A stretch of 64,000 bases of DNA from Agrobacterium tumefaciens str. B6 (GTDB lineage Bacteria; Pseudomonadota; Alphaproteobacteria; Rhizobiales; Rhizobiaceae): positions 124,001 to 188,000 of the forward strand of contig NZ_LMVK01000051.1 of the NCBI RefSeq assembly GCF_001541315.1. Direction: 5' to 3'. Positions 53,382-64,000 of this stretch are shown piece by piece. The notes beneath the pieces were generated by a model, which was not told the DNA's origin, did no database searches, and saw only the letters and a program-made list of their open reading frames with translations. A program made the position numbers and the translations under genes. Each line of letters begins with the position of its first letter. Positions within the stretch are counted from its first letter, which is position 1.

Positions 53382-55672
53382 GCTGCTGCGCACCGGGAAC
53401 GGAGGGTTCGCTTCAGCTTGGCGAACCGGTCAATCCACCATCGTCGGAGGAATTGCTGCTGGCGAGCCGCGATCTGGGGCAGGGGCTGCGGCAGACTGAT
53501 CTCAGCGTGCCGGATGTCTATTGCGGCGCCTGCATCACCACCATCGAAACCGCGCTTAGCCGTCTCCGCCAGGTGGAGCGGGCGCGCGTGAACCTGTCGT
53601 CCAAACGCGTCGCAATCGTCTGGAAGGAAGAGGTCGATGGCGTCAGGACCGATCCTTCCGATCTCGCCCGCGCCATTCTTTCGACCGGATATCGCACGCA
53701 TCTTTTCGCCAGCGGTCAGGATGCTTCCGACGCCTTGCGTTCGCAATTGATCAGGGCGGTGGCGCTGTGCGGTTTTGCCTCCGCCAATATCATGCTCCTT
53801 TCCGTCTCCGTCTGGTCAGGCGCGGATGCGGCGACGCGCGACATGTTCCACTGGATTTCGGCGATGATCGCCGCGCCGGCGCTGATCTATGGTGGCCGCT
53901 TCTTTTACCAGTCGGCCTGGAATGCGCTGAAACACGGCCGCACCAATATGGATGTGCCGATTGCGCTCGCCATCACGCTCTCCTATGCCGTTTCGCTGTG
54001 GGAAACGATCCATCACGGTGAACATGCGTGGTTCGACGCGACCGTGTCGCTGCTGTTCTTCCTGCTGAACGGCCGCACGCTTGACCATATCATGCGCGAC
54101 AAGGCGCGTTCGGCCATTGCCGGGCTTGCAAGGCTTTCGCCGCGCGGCGCGACCGTGATCGGTGAGGATGGAACGCGGGAATACCGCCAGCTTGCCGATG
54201 TCCAACCCGGAATGTCGATAACGATTGCCGCCGGGGACCGTGTGGCGGTGGATGCCGTGGTCGTCTCCGGCAGCAGCGATCTCGACATGTCCATCGTCAA
54301 CGGCGAAAGCGCACCGCGCCGCGTTACGGCAGGTGACAGCCTGCAGGCCGGTACGCTCAACCTCACCGGTTCGCTGATCGCGCGGGTAACCGCCTCGGCA
54401 AAGGAGTCCTTCCTGTCGGAGGTGATCGGGCTTATGGAGGCGGCGGAAGGCGGCCGGGCGCGGTATCGGCGCATCGCTGATCGCGCCGCGAGCTATTATT
54501 CGCCCGTCGTGCATCTTCTCGCGCTGGTGACATTTCTTGGCTGGGGCTTTTTCGGCGGCGACTGGAAACAGGCGATGCTGATCGCCATAGCGGTTCTCAT
54601 CATAACCTGCCCCTGTGCGCTTGGCCTTGCCGTTCCCGTCGTGCAGGTGGTGGCGGCAGGCAGGCTCTTCCGGCACGGCATCATGGTCAAGGAAGGCTCG
54701 GCCATGGAGCGGCTGGCCGAAATCGATACCGTGCTGTTCGACAAGACAGGCACCCTGACCGTTGGAAAGCCGAGACTGGTCGAGACAGGTGATGTGAAGC
54801 CGGCCACCATGGCGATTGCTGCGGGGCTTGCCGCCCATTCGCGCCATCCCCTCTCGAAAGCCCTGTATGCCGCCTATAACGGCGCCATGACGACCTATGA
54901 GGCAGTGCGGGAAATTCCCGGCTCCGGCGTTGAGGCTGAGACGGAAGCCGGAACCTACCGGCTCGGCAATCGCCGTTTCGCCTGCCCGGATGACGACGCG
55001 GGCGTCGACAATGGCGATGCGCGGTCGGAAGTCGTGCTGTCCCTTGACGGCCGGCATCTGGCGAGCTTCGGCTTCGAGGACAATCCGCGCGCAGGTGCAG
55101 TTGCGGCATTGCGCAGCCTCTCAGTGCGGGGCCTTGCGCAGGAAATCGTCTCGGGTGACCGGGCGGCGGCTGTCAGCGCCATGGCGCAGCGGCTGGGGAT
55201 CGGCAACTGGAGTGCAGACCTTTCGCCGAGGGACAAGGCGGCGCGCTGCGCTGCGCTCGCCGGCGAGGGTCGCAGGGTGCTGATGGTGGGAGACGGCATC
55301 AACGATGCGCCGGCGCTTGCCGCCGCCCATGTTTCCATGGCGCCCGCCACCGCCGCCGATATCGGCCGGCAGGCCGCTGATTTCGTGTTCATGCAGGAGG
55401 ATCTCGATGCCGTGCCCTTTGCGATCGAGACGTCGCAGCGGGCCGGAAGGCTCATCCGGCAGAACTTCGCTCTCGCCATCGGCTATAATGTCATCGCCGT
55501 GCCGATTGCGATTGCCGGTTATGCGACGCCGATGATCGCGGCCATCGCCATGTCGACATCCTCGCTGATCGTCGTCGCCAATGCGTTGCGTCTTGCCGGC
55601 ACGGCTGAAACCGTGCGTCCTCGGAACAACGTAAAAACAGGATATGCGGGAGAGGGGGCGCAACTGGCATGA
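53378..55672 (+). CDS. ccoI: Copper-transporting P-type ATPase CcoI (FixI)
   Basis: A 764-residue CopA2-like P1B-type ATPase that exports copper for cbb3 assembly. The N-terminal metal-binding domain is VPDVYCGACITTIETAL, and CC near residue 2-3 adds a thiol pair. The transmembrane site is TCPCALGLAVPVV. The phosphorylated aspartate is in DKTGTLT, the HP motif is HSRHPLSKAL, and the hinge is GDGINDAPALA. It has about eight helices. The start overlaps the ccoH stop by four bases. Confidence 0.96.
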   Translation: MSCCAPGTEGSLQLGEPVNPPSSEELLLASRDLGQGLRQTDLSVPDVYCGACITTIETALSRLRQVERARVNLSSKRVAIVWKEEVDGVRTDPSDLARAILSTGYRTHLFASGQDASDALRSQLIRAVALCGFASANIMLLSVSVWSGADAATRDMFHWISAMIAAPALIYGGRFFYQSAWNALKHGRTNMDVPIALAITLSYAVSLWETIHHGEHAWFDATVSLLFFLLNGRTLDHIMRDKARSAIAGLARLSPRGATVIGEDGTREYRQLADVQPGMSITIAAGDRVAVDAVVVSGSSDLDMSIVNGESAPRRVTAGDSLQAGTLNLTGSLIARVTASAKESFLSEVIGLMEAAEGGRARYRRIADRAASYYSPVVHLLALVTFLGWGFFGGDWKQAMLIAIAVLIITCPCALGLAVPVVQVVAAGRLFRHGIMVKEGSAMERLAEIDTVLFDKTGTLTVGKPRLVETGDVKPATMAIAAGLAAHSRHPLSKALYAAYNGAMTTYEAVREIPGSGVEAETEAGTYRLGNRRFACPDDDAGVDNGDARSEVVLSLDGRHLASFGFEDNPRAGAVAALRSLSVRGLAQEIVSGDRAAAVSAMAQRLGIGNWSADLSPRDKAARCAALAGEGRRVLMVGDGINDAPALAAAHVSMAPATAADIGRQAADFVFMQEDLDAVPFAIETSQRAGRLIRQNFALAIGYNVIAVPIAIAGYATPMIAAIAMSTSSLIVVANALRLAGTAETVRPRNNVKTGYAGEGAQLA

Positions 55673-55827
55673 ACATGCTGATCTATCTCATTCCGGTCGC
55701 GTTGTTTTTGGGTGCGCTCGGCCTTTTCGCCTTCCTCTGGTCGGTGCGCTCTGGCCAGTATGAGGATATGGACGGGGCCGCCTGGCGTGCGCTGGATGAC
55801 GGCGACGATCGACCCCGGCGATCATAG
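55669..55827 (+). CDS. ccoS: cbb3 oxidase maturation protein CcoS (FixS)
   Basis: A 52-residue membrane protein with one helix (about 3-25) and the conserved FLWSVRSGQYEDMDGAAWRA segment. The start ATG overlaps the ccoI stop (ATGA). CcoS is needed for cofactor insertion into cbb3. It completes ccoGHIS. Confidence 0.93.
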   Translation: MNMLIYLIPVALFLGALGLFAFLWSVRSGQYEDMDGAAWRALDDGDDRPRRS

Positions 55828-55991
55828 GAGGCGAGGTGGGCCTGTCGTTTCGAGCCGGCTCTGACCTGTCGCAAATATGCAAAGCTGATTTGCGTCATCA
55901 AAATTTAATCGTTTCAGTCGCCCCTAGCCTTGCCGTTTGTTCATTACAGTGCCACAACACGACCACCTAAAAGCAAGATGGAGGCACATCC

Positions 55992-57422
55992 GTGGAACAG
56001 GCAGAAATCGGTTTGATCGGTCTCGGCGTCATGGGCTCGAACCTGGCGTTGAACATCGCGGAAAAGGGCAACAAGATTGCCGTATTCAACCGAACCCCTG
56101 AAGCGACGAAAAAATTCTACGCTGAAGCCGGGGACTTGCAGGGACAGCTGATCCCTTGCGAAACCATCGAGGAATTCGTCGCCGCCATTCGTCCTCCGCG
56201 CCCGATCATTATCATGATCAAGGCCGGTGACCCTGTCGACCAGCAGATGGAAATCCTTAAACCCCATCTTTCTAACGGCGACATCATGATTGATGCGGGC
56301 AATGCGAATTTCCGCGATACGATCCGCCGTTTCGACAATCTCAAGGATAGCGGCCTGACCTTTATCGGCATGGGCGTTTCCGGCGGCGAAGAAGGTGCGC
56401 GTCATGGACCGTCGATCATGGTCGGCGGCACCGAGGATAGCTGGAAGCGCGTCAAGAAGGTGCTGACCTCCATTTCCGCCAAGTACAATGACGATCCGTG
56501 CGTGGCATGGCTCGGCAATGACGGCGCCGGCCATTTCGTCAAGACGATCCATAACGGCATCGAATATGCCGACATGCAGATGATCGCCGAAATCTACGGC
56601 ATCCTGCGTGACGGCCTTGGCATGAGCGCAGTCGAAATCGCCGACGTGTTCGCCGAATGGAACAAGGGCCGCCTGAACTCCTACCTGATCGAAATCACCG
56701 AGAAGGTTCTGCGCGCCGCCGATCCGATCACCGGCAAGCCGATGGTCGATCTGATCCTCGACAAGGCCGGCCAGAAGGGCACCGGCAAGTGGTCGGTCAT
56801 CGAGGCGCAGAACATGGGCGTCGCCGCAACCGCTATCGAGGCGGCCGTGGCTGCCCGTATTCTCTCCTCGCAGAAGGACGAGCGCGAAGCTGCCGAGAAG
56901 ATCTTCGGTCTACCGACCGTTGCACCGGCACCCGCTGACAAAAAGGCCTTCATCGCCGATCTCGAAAGCGCGCTTCTGGCCGCCAAGGTCGGCGCCTATG
57001 CGCAGGGCTTCGCGATCATGTCGGCCGCCTCGAAGGAGTTCAACTGGAACCTGCCGATGCCGACGATCGCCCGCATCTGGCGCGCCGGCTGCATCATCCG
57101 CTCGGAATTCCTCGATGAGATCACATCGGCCTTCACCAAGGACCCGCATGTGGCCAACCTCATCGTGACGCCGGCCTTCTCCGGCATCGTCAAGGATACC
57201 GACGCACCGCTGCGCCGTGTTGTTTCCTATGCCGTTCTCTCCGGCCTACCGGTTTCGGCACTGGCTTCGGCACTCGGTTACTTCGACGCCTATCGCCGTG
57301 GTCGCGGCAGCGCCAACCTCATCCAGGCGCAACGCGACTTCTTCGGCGCACATGGTTTCGAACGCACCGACGGCGTCGACAAGCCGCATGGCCCGTGGGG
57401 CAGCGGCGCCGATATCTTCTGA
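55992..57422 (+). CDS. gnd: 6-phosphogluconate dehydrogenase (decarboxylating)
   Basis: An NADP-linked enzyme of 476 residues that converts 6-phosphogluconate to ribulose 5-phosphate. The cofactor loop is IGLGVMGSNLALNIAEKG (residues 9-26). The catalytic lysine is in HFVKTIHNGIEYADMQ, with GTGKWS later. The start is GTG 55992 after GGAGG. The length is that of the long form (about 470 residues). A strong terminator follows. Confidence 0.95.
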   Translation: MEQAEIGLIGLGVMGSNLALNIAEKGNKIAVFNRTPEATKKFYAEAGDLQGQLIPCETIEEFVAAIRPPRPIIIMIKAGDPVDQQMEILKPHLSNGDIMIDAGNANFRDTIRRFDNLKDSGLTFIGMGVSGGEEGARHGPSIMVGGTEDSWKRVKKVLTSISAKYNDDPCVAWLGNDGAGHFVKTIHNGIEYADMQMIAEIYGILRDGLGMSAVEIADVFAEWNKGRLNSYLIEITEKVLRAADPITGKPMVDLILDKAGQKGTGKWSVIEAQNMGVAATAIEAAVAARILSSQKDEREAAEKIFGLPTVAPAPADKKAFIADLESALLAAKVGAYAQGFAIMSAASKEFNWNLPMPTIARIWRAGCIIRSEFLDEITSAFTKDPHVANLIVTPAFSGIVKDTDAPLRRVVSYAVLSGLPVSALASALGYFDAYRRGRGSANLIQAQRDFFGAHGFERTDGVDKPHGPWGSGADIF

Positions 57423-57445
57423 TCGGCTGAAACTATAAACGACAA

Positions 57446-57475
57446 AAGGGTCGGCTTTGAGCCGACCCTTTTTGC
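57446..57475 (+). terminator. Terminator after gnd
   Basis: A 10-bp perfect stem (57446-57455 and 57461-57470) with a TTTGA loop, then a T-run. It lies 24 bases after the gnd stop. Confidence 0.92.
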
Positions 57476-57499
57476 TTGGTGGATATGTCGAAACCTCTC

Positions 57500-57576
57500 C
57501 GTCATTCTCGGGCTTGACCCGAGAATCCACAACCCATTGCGATCAATGGATCCTCGGGTCAAGCCCGGGGATGACG
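57500..57576. repeat. Palindromic intergenic repeat (CTCGGGCTTGACCCGAG type)
   Basis: Two arms (57500-57530 and 57550-57576) are inverted copies with small differences. Each contains its own small palindrome CTCGGGCTTGACCCGAG or its variant CTCGGGTCAAGCCCGGG. The sequence looks like the dispersed palindromes common between rhizobial genes. It may be a mobile or structural repeat. Confidence 0.7.
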
Positions 57577-57654
57577 TCGAATTTGGAGCGATATTCGCAA
57601 GAATTATCAGGCCCGCATAAGCGGGCCGTTTTCCACGGCATCCGATGATTTCAC

Positions 57655-57981
57655 TCAGCGTGCGGCAGAGAGGCCGACGATCAAGCCTGTGACGGCGTTG
57701 ATGAGCAGGAACTGGTTGTCGACGCGCACCCAGCGCTGGTCACGGCGCGGCTCGGCAAGACGGTAGCGGCGATAGTCGCGGCGGTCGACCGTGTGGCGGC
57801 GTTCGCCTGCAGACAGGCGCTGGCCGCGATCCCAGCGGTGCTTCTTGACGATGACCTTTTTCGTGGTGATCTGGCGCTCGACGGTAACGCCACGGTGGCG
57901 ATCGTCATGACGGCTCTGTGCCTGCGCCATCGGAGCAGCGAGAACGGTGGCAGCCAGAAGAATGGTGATGAACTTTTTCAT
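57655..57981 (-). CDS. RcnB family periplasmic protein
   Basis: A 108-residue protein with a signal peptide (MKKFITILLAATVLAAPMAQA, about 21 residues; written here MKKFITILLAA then TVLAAPMAQA). The mature part is rich in Arg, His and Asp and contains the RcnB pattern RLSAGERRHTVDRRDYRRY and DQRWVRVDNQFLLINAVTG. In E. coli RcnB acts in nickel and cobalt homeostasis; the role here is unknown. GAGGAAAC lies before ATG 57981. Confidence 0.8.
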   Translation of the reverse strand: MKKFITILLAATVLAAPMAQAQSRHDDRHRGVTVERQITTKKVIVKKHRWDRGQRLSAGERRHTVDRRDYRRYRLAEPRRDQRWVRVDNQFLLINAVTGLIVGLSAAR

Positions 57982-58121
57982 GAATGTTTCCTCGTGTTTC
58001 GATGAGGAGAACTTATGAATAAACGAATGAACGGAAACTGAATTTAAAATTACATTTATGTAATGGTTGTTAATGGTTATGAGCGTGAGTTAATCTTTTA
58101 TTTTGAGTTTTTCGGGGCAGC

Positions 58122-58150
58122 CAGACCGCCCGGCGGAACCGGGCGGTCTG
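58122..58150 (-). terminator. Hairpin after the aldo/keto reductase gene
   Basis: A 12-bp perfect stem (58122-58133 and 58139-58150) encloses CGGAA, starting 8 bases after the reductase stop on the minus strand. The T-rich segment is delayed by about 10 bases, so termination may be weak. Confidence 0.55.
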
Positions 58151-58157
58151 TTCTGCA

Positions 58158-59189
58158 TCAGACGCGTTCGGCGGATTTTGCCCAGAGATTGATATCCGCT
58201 TCCTTGGCGTAACCGTCGATTTCCGCAAGCTCTTCGGCCGTGAAATCCGGCCGGTCGAGTGCCTTCACGCAATCCTCAACCTGTTCGACGCGGCTTGCCC
58301 CGATCAGCGCCGAGGTGATGCGACCGCCGCGCAGAACCCAGGCAATCGCCATCTGCGCCAGCGTCTGGCCGCGCCGCTCGGCAATGCTGTTGAGCGCCCG
58401 GATGTTCTCGACGTTGCGTTCGTTGAGGAAGGCCGGGTTCAGCGACTTGCGCTGCGCCGCGCGGCTGCCATCAGGCACGCCGCCGAGATATTTCGTCGTC
58501 AGCATGCCTTGCGCCAGCGGCGAGAAGACGATGGAGCCGATGCCCAGTTCTTCCAGCGTATCGACGAGACCATCCTCCTCGATCCAGCGGTTGATCATCG
58601 AATAGCTCGGCTGGTGGATGATGCAGGGCGTGCCGAGGTCCTTCAGGATGGCGGCGGCCTCACGGGTGCGCTTCGAGTTGTAGGACGAGATGCCGACATA
58701 AAGCGCCTTGCCCGAGCGCACGATCTGGTCCAGCGCGCCACAGGTTTCCTCAAGCGGCGTGTTGGGGTCGAAACGGTGGGAATAGAAGATATCGACGTAA
58801 TCCAGACCCATGCGCTTCAGGCTCTGGTCGCAGGAGGCGATTACGTATTTGCGGCTGCCCCATTCGCCATAGGGGCCGGGCCACATGTTGTAACCGGCCT
58901 TGGAGGAGATGATCATCTCGTCGCGATAACCTCTGAAATCCGTCTTCAGGATTTCACCGAAGGCGGTTTCGGCGCTGCCGGGCGGCGGGCCGTAATTATT
59001 GGCGAGATCGAAATGGGTGATGCCGAGATCGAAGGCGCGGCGGCAGATGGCCTGTTTCGTCTGGTGCGGCGTGTCGTTGCCGAAATTGTGCCAGAGGCCG
59101 AGCGAAATCGCCGGCAGTTTCAGGCCGGTCTTGCCGCAATGATTATATTTCATGGACGCGTATCGGTTTTCGGCCGGTTGCCAAACCAT
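58158..59189 (-). CDS. Aldo/keto reductase (L-glyceraldehyde 3-phosphate reductase-like)
   Basis: A 343-residue NADPH-dependent reductase of the YghZ/MgrA type. The catalytic tyrosine is in HFDLANNYGPPPGSAE with Asp before it, the lysine in MIISSKAGYNMWPGPYGEWG, and the His in VDIFYSHRFDPNTPLEET. GGAGGAAG lies before ATG 59189. It lies 125 bases downstream of the beta-mannosidase on the same strand, so it may act on a sugar from that pathway. Confidence 0.88.
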   Translation of the reverse strand: MVWQPAENRYASMKYNHCGKTGLKLPAISLGLWHNFGNDTPHQTKQAICRRAFDLGITHFDLANNYGPPPGSAETAFGEILKTDFRGYRDEMIISSKAGYNMWPGPYGEWGSRKYVIASCDQSLKRMGLDYVDIFYSHRFDPNTPLEETCGALDQIVRSGKALYVGISSYNSKRTREAAAILKDLGTPCIIHQPSYSMINRWIEEDGLVDTLEELGIGSIVFSPLAQGMLTTKYLGGVPDGSRAAQRKSLNPAFLNERNVENIRALNSIAERRGQTLAQMAIAWVLRGGRITSALIGASRVEQVEDCVKALDRPDFTAEELAEIDGYAKEADINLWAKSAERV

Positions 59190-59314
59190 GGGTCTTCCTC
59201 CACTTGCTGATGACTGGCTGCCGGAGAACCCGGCAACTTTTTGAAGCGATGAAAACAGGCGCAGGTTCACCTGTCATTCCCGAGAGGGATGGTTATGCCT
59301 TTCTCCGCATGGTT

Positions 59315-61765
59315 TCAATGCGAGGATTGGCAGGTATGAAGATCGAAGATGCGGAAATGCGGCTGGGGGCCGCCCGCCTTCGGCGTGAAGATGATACGGC
59401 GCGTTTCGCCGGCGGCCAGATCGAAGAGATTGTCGGAATAACGGCCGGGCTGATCTGCCTCCAGCATGACAAAGAGCGCGAGACCTGCAGAGGTGACATC
59501 GATTTCGTACTGGTTGTTTTTCAACGGGCCGACGGAAAATTCGAGCCCTGCAGGCTGAAGCTCCAGCGCCTTGTAGGTGTCGCGCACATGGTGGCCTTCG
59601 CCGGTCATACCGTTGGAAGCGATGAAGCTCCAGGCGAGGATGGCGCCGTCGGGCAGGCTATTCATGTTTATCTCGGTCAGCGTTGCGGCCCTGTCCGTTA
59701 CGCAGGTGCCGTTGGCGGATTTCAGCGGCACGCGGTTGCCGTCCATGGTCAGCGCAACGATGTTCATGTCGATTTCGACGTCTTCCGCCGTGTCGTTGAC
59801 CAGGGAGAAGCTCAACCGGCGCCCATCCTCGGAGGGAAGGGCCGAGCCGGTCCCCGCCTGGAAGAAGCGGCGGGCGGCATAATGCAGCGCTTTCCAGCCG
59901 CCGCCATAATCGAGGCTGGACCATGAGGCGACCGGCCAGGTATCGTTGAGCTGCCAATAAAGCGTGCCCATGCAATGGGGCTTCAGGGAACGCCAGTAGT
60001 CAACAGCCGTGCGGATGGCCAGCGCCTGCTGGACCTGGCTCAGATAAACGAAATTCTCGAAATCCTTCGGGAAACGGAAATAGCGGAACATGGTGCCGGC
60101 GATCCGCTCATTGCCGCCGACATTCTTCTGGTGCAGCTCAATGACCGGGGAGGCGATGTTCATGTCCTTTTCTTCCGCATAGGTGCGGATGACGGGCATG
60201 GATGTGTAGGACTGGAAACCGAATTCGGAGCAGAAACGCGGCTTGACCGAGCGGTAATTGTCGAACGACTTGTTTTCGTGCCAGACGGACCAGTAGTGCA
60301 TGTCACCGGAACCATCCGCATGCCAGGCGTCGCCATAATCGAGATAACCGGAGGCCGGGCTGGAGGGCCACCAGAGCGCTTCGGGAGCGGCTTTTTTCAG
60401 GGCTCTTTCGATCGTGCGGTTCAGGCGGTCGTAAGCCACGAGATAACGGTCGCGATTGTTGCGGGATTCATCGAACCAGGTCAGCGCACCCACCAGCTCG
60501 TTATCACCGCACCAGAGCGCGATGGACGGATGCGAGGAGAGGCGTTTCACCTGGTAGTCGACCTCATGCTCGACATTGTCGAGAAAGTCCTCGCTGCAGG
60601 GATAGAGATTGCAGGCAAACATGAAGTCCTGCCAGACCAGCAGGCCGAGCCGGTCGCAGAGATCGTAGAACCAGTCTTCCTCATAAAAGCCGCCGCCCCA
60701 GACGCGGATCATGTTCATATTGGCCTCGACCGCAGAGCAGAGGAGATCTTCGGTCTTTTCCCGGCTGGCGAGCGAATAAAGTGCATCTGCGGGGATCCAG
60801 TTGGCGCCGCGGCAAAAGATCTCGCGGCCGTTGATGCGGAAGGCGAAGCGGCTGCCGGCCTCGTCCTTGTCCGTCAGAAGCTCGATCGTCCTGAAGCCGA
60901 TCTGGCGGGTGACGGTCTCATCAGGCAGTTCCACCGTCAGTTTGTAGAGCGTCTGTTCGCCACTACCGGCCGGCCACCAGAGCTCCGGATTCTCCACAAA
61001 GAAGACGTGGCGCACCACCGTCTCGCCGGCACCGACGCCGCAATCGAGTCTCAGCCTTTCATCGTTGAGGGACAGGTAGACCGGCAGGCTCGCCGGTCCC
61101 TCGGCAAACAGCGTGACAGCCACATGCAGCTCGACGCCGCCTTCGACATGGTGCTGTGAGGTGACGACATGTTCAATGCGGGCCGTATCGAGGCGCTTCA
61201 GCAGGATTTTGCCGTAAAGGCCGAGCGGCGCAATTGCGATGTTCCAGTCCCAACCGAAATGGCATTGCGGCTTGCGCAGCATGTTGCCGTTGGCAAGGGG
61301 TGAATTGCCGGGGTGATAGGGAATGTAAAAAGGCTGCCGCGCCTGCCGTTCTGCACCGGCCGCGATGTTGGAATGGAAATGGATGCGGATGGTGTTTTCA
61401 CCCGGCCGCACCGTGCGTGAGATATCCGGGCGGTAGCGGCGGAAGCAATTGTCGGCGGTTAAGACCGGGACGTCGTTGACGAAGACGATGGCGACGGTAT
61501 CGAGGTAGTCGATATCGAGATACCAGCTTGAATCCGCCTCATCGAGAATGAATGTGCGCTCGATGAGCCAGTCGCGCTCAGCCACCCATTGCACCACCTT
61601 TTCATTGGCGCCGTGATAGGGATCGGGAATGATGCCCGCATTTTTGAGCGCGCTGTGAATATCGCCCGGTACGGAAAGCTGGGTGGTATGGTCTCCTTCC
61701 ACCGAGGTCAGGCGCCAGGGCCCGGCCAGATCAATGACAGTTTCGGGCGAGGAAGAAGAAATCAT
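59315..61765 (-). CDS. Beta-mannosidase (glycoside hydrolase family 2)
   Basis: An 816-residue glycosidase that removes mannose from beta-linked oligosaccharides. The jelly-roll sugar-binding domain (about 10-190) leads to the immunoglobulin-like and the TIM-barrel domains. The acid/base Glu423 is in ALWCGDNELVG and the nucleophile Glu514 in FCSEFGFQS. There is no signal peptide, so it acts in the cytoplasm on imported sugars. ATG 61765 is chosen after AGGG; earlier ATG codons are not supported. It is divergent from a LacI regulator. Confidence 0.9.
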   Translation of the reverse strand: MISSSSPETVIDLAGPWRLTSVEGDHTTQLSVPGDIHSALKNAGIIPDPYHGANEKVVQWVAERDWLIERTFILDEADSSWYLDIDYLDTVAIVFVNDVPVLTADNCFRRYRPDISRTVRPGENTIRIHFHSNIAAGAERQARQPFYIPYHPGNSPLANGNMLRKPQCHFGWDWNIAIAPLGLYGKILLKRLDTARIEHVVTSQHHVEGGVELHVAVTLFAEGPASLPVYLSLNDERLRLDCGVGAGETVVRHVFFVENPELWWPAGSGEQTLYKLTVELPDETVTRQIGFRTIELLTDKDEAGSRFAFRINGREIFCRGANWIPADALYSLASREKTEDLLCSAVEANMNMIRVWGGGFYEEDWFYDLCDRLGLLVWQDFMFACNLYPCSEDFLDNVEHEVDYQVKRLSSHPSIALWCGDNELVGALTWFDESRNNRDRYLVAYDRLNRTIERALKKAAPEALWWPSSPASGYLDYGDAWHADGSGDMHYWSVWHENKSFDNYRSVKPRFCSEFGFQSYTSMPVIRTYAEEKDMNIASPVIELHQKNVGGNERIAGTMFRYFRFPKDFENFVYLSQVQQALAIRTAVDYWRSLKPHCMGTLYWQLNDTWPVASWSSLDYGGGWKALHYAARRFFQAGTGSALPSEDGRRLSFSLVNDTAEDVEIDMNIVALTMDGNRVPLKSANGTCVTDRAATLTEINMNSLPDGAILAWSFIASNGMTGEGHHVRDTYKALELQPAGLEFSVGPLKNNQYEIDVTSAGLALFVMLEADQPGRYSDNLFDLAAGETRRIIFTPKAGGPQPHFRIFDLHTCQSSH

Positions 61766-63321
<1,556 letters not shown>

Positions 63322-63503
63322 ATGGCTCGCTTCGCAATAGGTGCTGCAAGTCTTGACCCCGTTGCGTTCGCGACTTTTTTAGAGTTTTACTTTAATATAT
63401 TAGCGTAAGATGTTGGTATAAATGATATTTTTATCGTGCGTTGACTGGCTTTCGGCTGAAGGCCCGGAATGACAGCCGGGGCGTTAGCGCACGACAATAC
63501 GCA

Positions 63504-64000
63504 TCAGGACAGGCAATCCTTCAGAGAGCCCGCAATGCCGCGCATCAGCTTGAAATAGAGATCGGGACCGGGCTCCAGCGTCGCTGCCTCCGGGTCGAGC
63601 GTCGCCGATTTTGCTGCAGTACCCTCGGTGATGACCGAAATCAGCTTCGGCTCGAATTGCGGTTCAGCGAAGACGCAGGTTGCGCCGAGCTGGCGAACCT
63701 TTTCCTGCATCTGTTTGACACGGTCAGCACCTGGCAGGGTTTCGGGGCTGACGGTGATCGATCCCGCCGTCTTCACGCCGTAACGATGCTCGAAATACTG
63801 ATAGGCATCGTGGAAGACGATGAAGGGCTTGTCCTTCACCGGCTTGACCGTTTCCTTGAGTTCGGCATCGAGCGCATCGAGATCGTCGATCAGTTTTTTT
63901 GTGTTGGCCTGATAGGTCGCGGCATTGCCGGCATCGGCGGCGATCAGCGCGGTTTCGATCGTCTGCGCCATGGCCTTGGCGTTGGCGGGATCGAGCCAGA
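63504..64000 (-). CDS. znuA: Zinc ABC transporter substrate-binding protein (C-terminal part)
   Basis: The gene enters from beyond the window, so the N-terminus, signal peptide and His-rich loop are missing. The visible 165 residues start WLDPANAKAM, a typical ZnuA segment. They include FIVFHDAYQYFEHRYG, with a zinc-binding His, and CVFAEPQFEPKLI. The protein binds zinc in the periplasm for the ZnuBC permease, whose genes must lie elsewhere. The cut is caused by the window edge only. Confidence 0.92.
   Translation of the reverse strand, partial: WLDPANAKAMAQTIETALIAADAGNAATYQANTKKLIDDLDALDAELKETVKPVKDKPFIVFHDAYQYFEHRYGVKTAGSITVSPETLPGADRVKQMQEKVRQLGATCVFAEPQFEPKLISVITEGTAAKSATLDPEAATLEPGPDLYFKLMRGIAGSLKDCLS

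Overview
The window looks like a stretch of the main chromosome of an Agrobacterium/Rhizobium-group alphaproteobacterium. The evidence is the gene set: the very-long-chain fatty acid (VLCFA) lipid A cluster ending in lpxXL, the rhizobial amino-acid transporter aapJQMP, the ccoNOQP/ccoGHIS (fixNOQP/GHIS) modules, a fused SecDF, and high GC with abundant GTG/TTG starts. The assignment is made from gene content and order, not from a database search. I see no insertion sequence, prophage, CRISPR array or rRNA; most genes are housekeeping or metabolic.

Layout. 1-4.2 kb: end of the VLCFA lipid A operon (inactive-looking KAS, active KAS, medium-chain dehydrogenase, LpxXL). 4.5-7.2 kb: PAS-domain protein, TauE/SafE permease, nucleoside hydrolase. 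7.5-12.4 kb: class I aminotransferase, homoserine dehydrogenase, small membrane protein, recJ. 12.5-13.7 kb: two identical tRNA-Glu genes in a 119-bp direct repeat, then about 0.5 kb with no recognised gene. 13.8-18.0 kb: aapJQMP (minus strand). 18.4-23.3 kb: metC, FAD monooxygenase, zinc-finger protein, alpha/beta hydrolase, cysE, DUF3126. 23.4-27.9 kb: cytochrome P450 divergent from a TetR regulator across two tandem palindromes, glutathione-independent formaldehyde dehydrogenase, DUF815 ATPase. 28.1-33.0 kb: yajC-secDF followed by homologues of two mitochondrial complex I assembly factors. 33-36 kb: DMT exporter, zinc alcohol dehydrogenase, lipB, tRNA-Leu. 36-38 kb: small lipoprotein, PAS protein, 55-aa membrane protein, OsmC. 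37.9-41.0 kb: operon of a YdeP-type molybdopterin oxidoreductase, a 100-aa protein and a peptide-deformylase-like protein that lacks two metal ligands. 41.4-46.2 kb: mgtE, MerR regulator, DUF1624 and DUF599 membrane proteins, cobU. 46.3-55.8 kb: cbb3 oxidase ccoNOQP and its assembly genes ccoGHIS, each behind an FNR/FixK-type box, separated by three opposite-strand genes (two VOC, one SRPBCC). 56-64 kb: gnd, RcnB-like protein, aldo/keto reductase with beta-mannosidase, LacI regulator, and the 3' part of znuA.

Functional themes are envelope lipid A modification, amino-acid uptake and Met/Cys/Thr synthesis, microaerobic respiration with copper handling, protein export, and sugar catabolism under a LacI repressor. 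The most unusual points are the KAS pair that resembles the ketosynthase/chain-length-factor arrangement, the metal-ligand-deficient deformylase-like protein in the ydeP operon, the sec operon carrying NDUFAF3- and NDUFAF6-like genes, the P450/TetR operator pair, and the duplicated tRNA-Glu. I found no convincing wholly new system.
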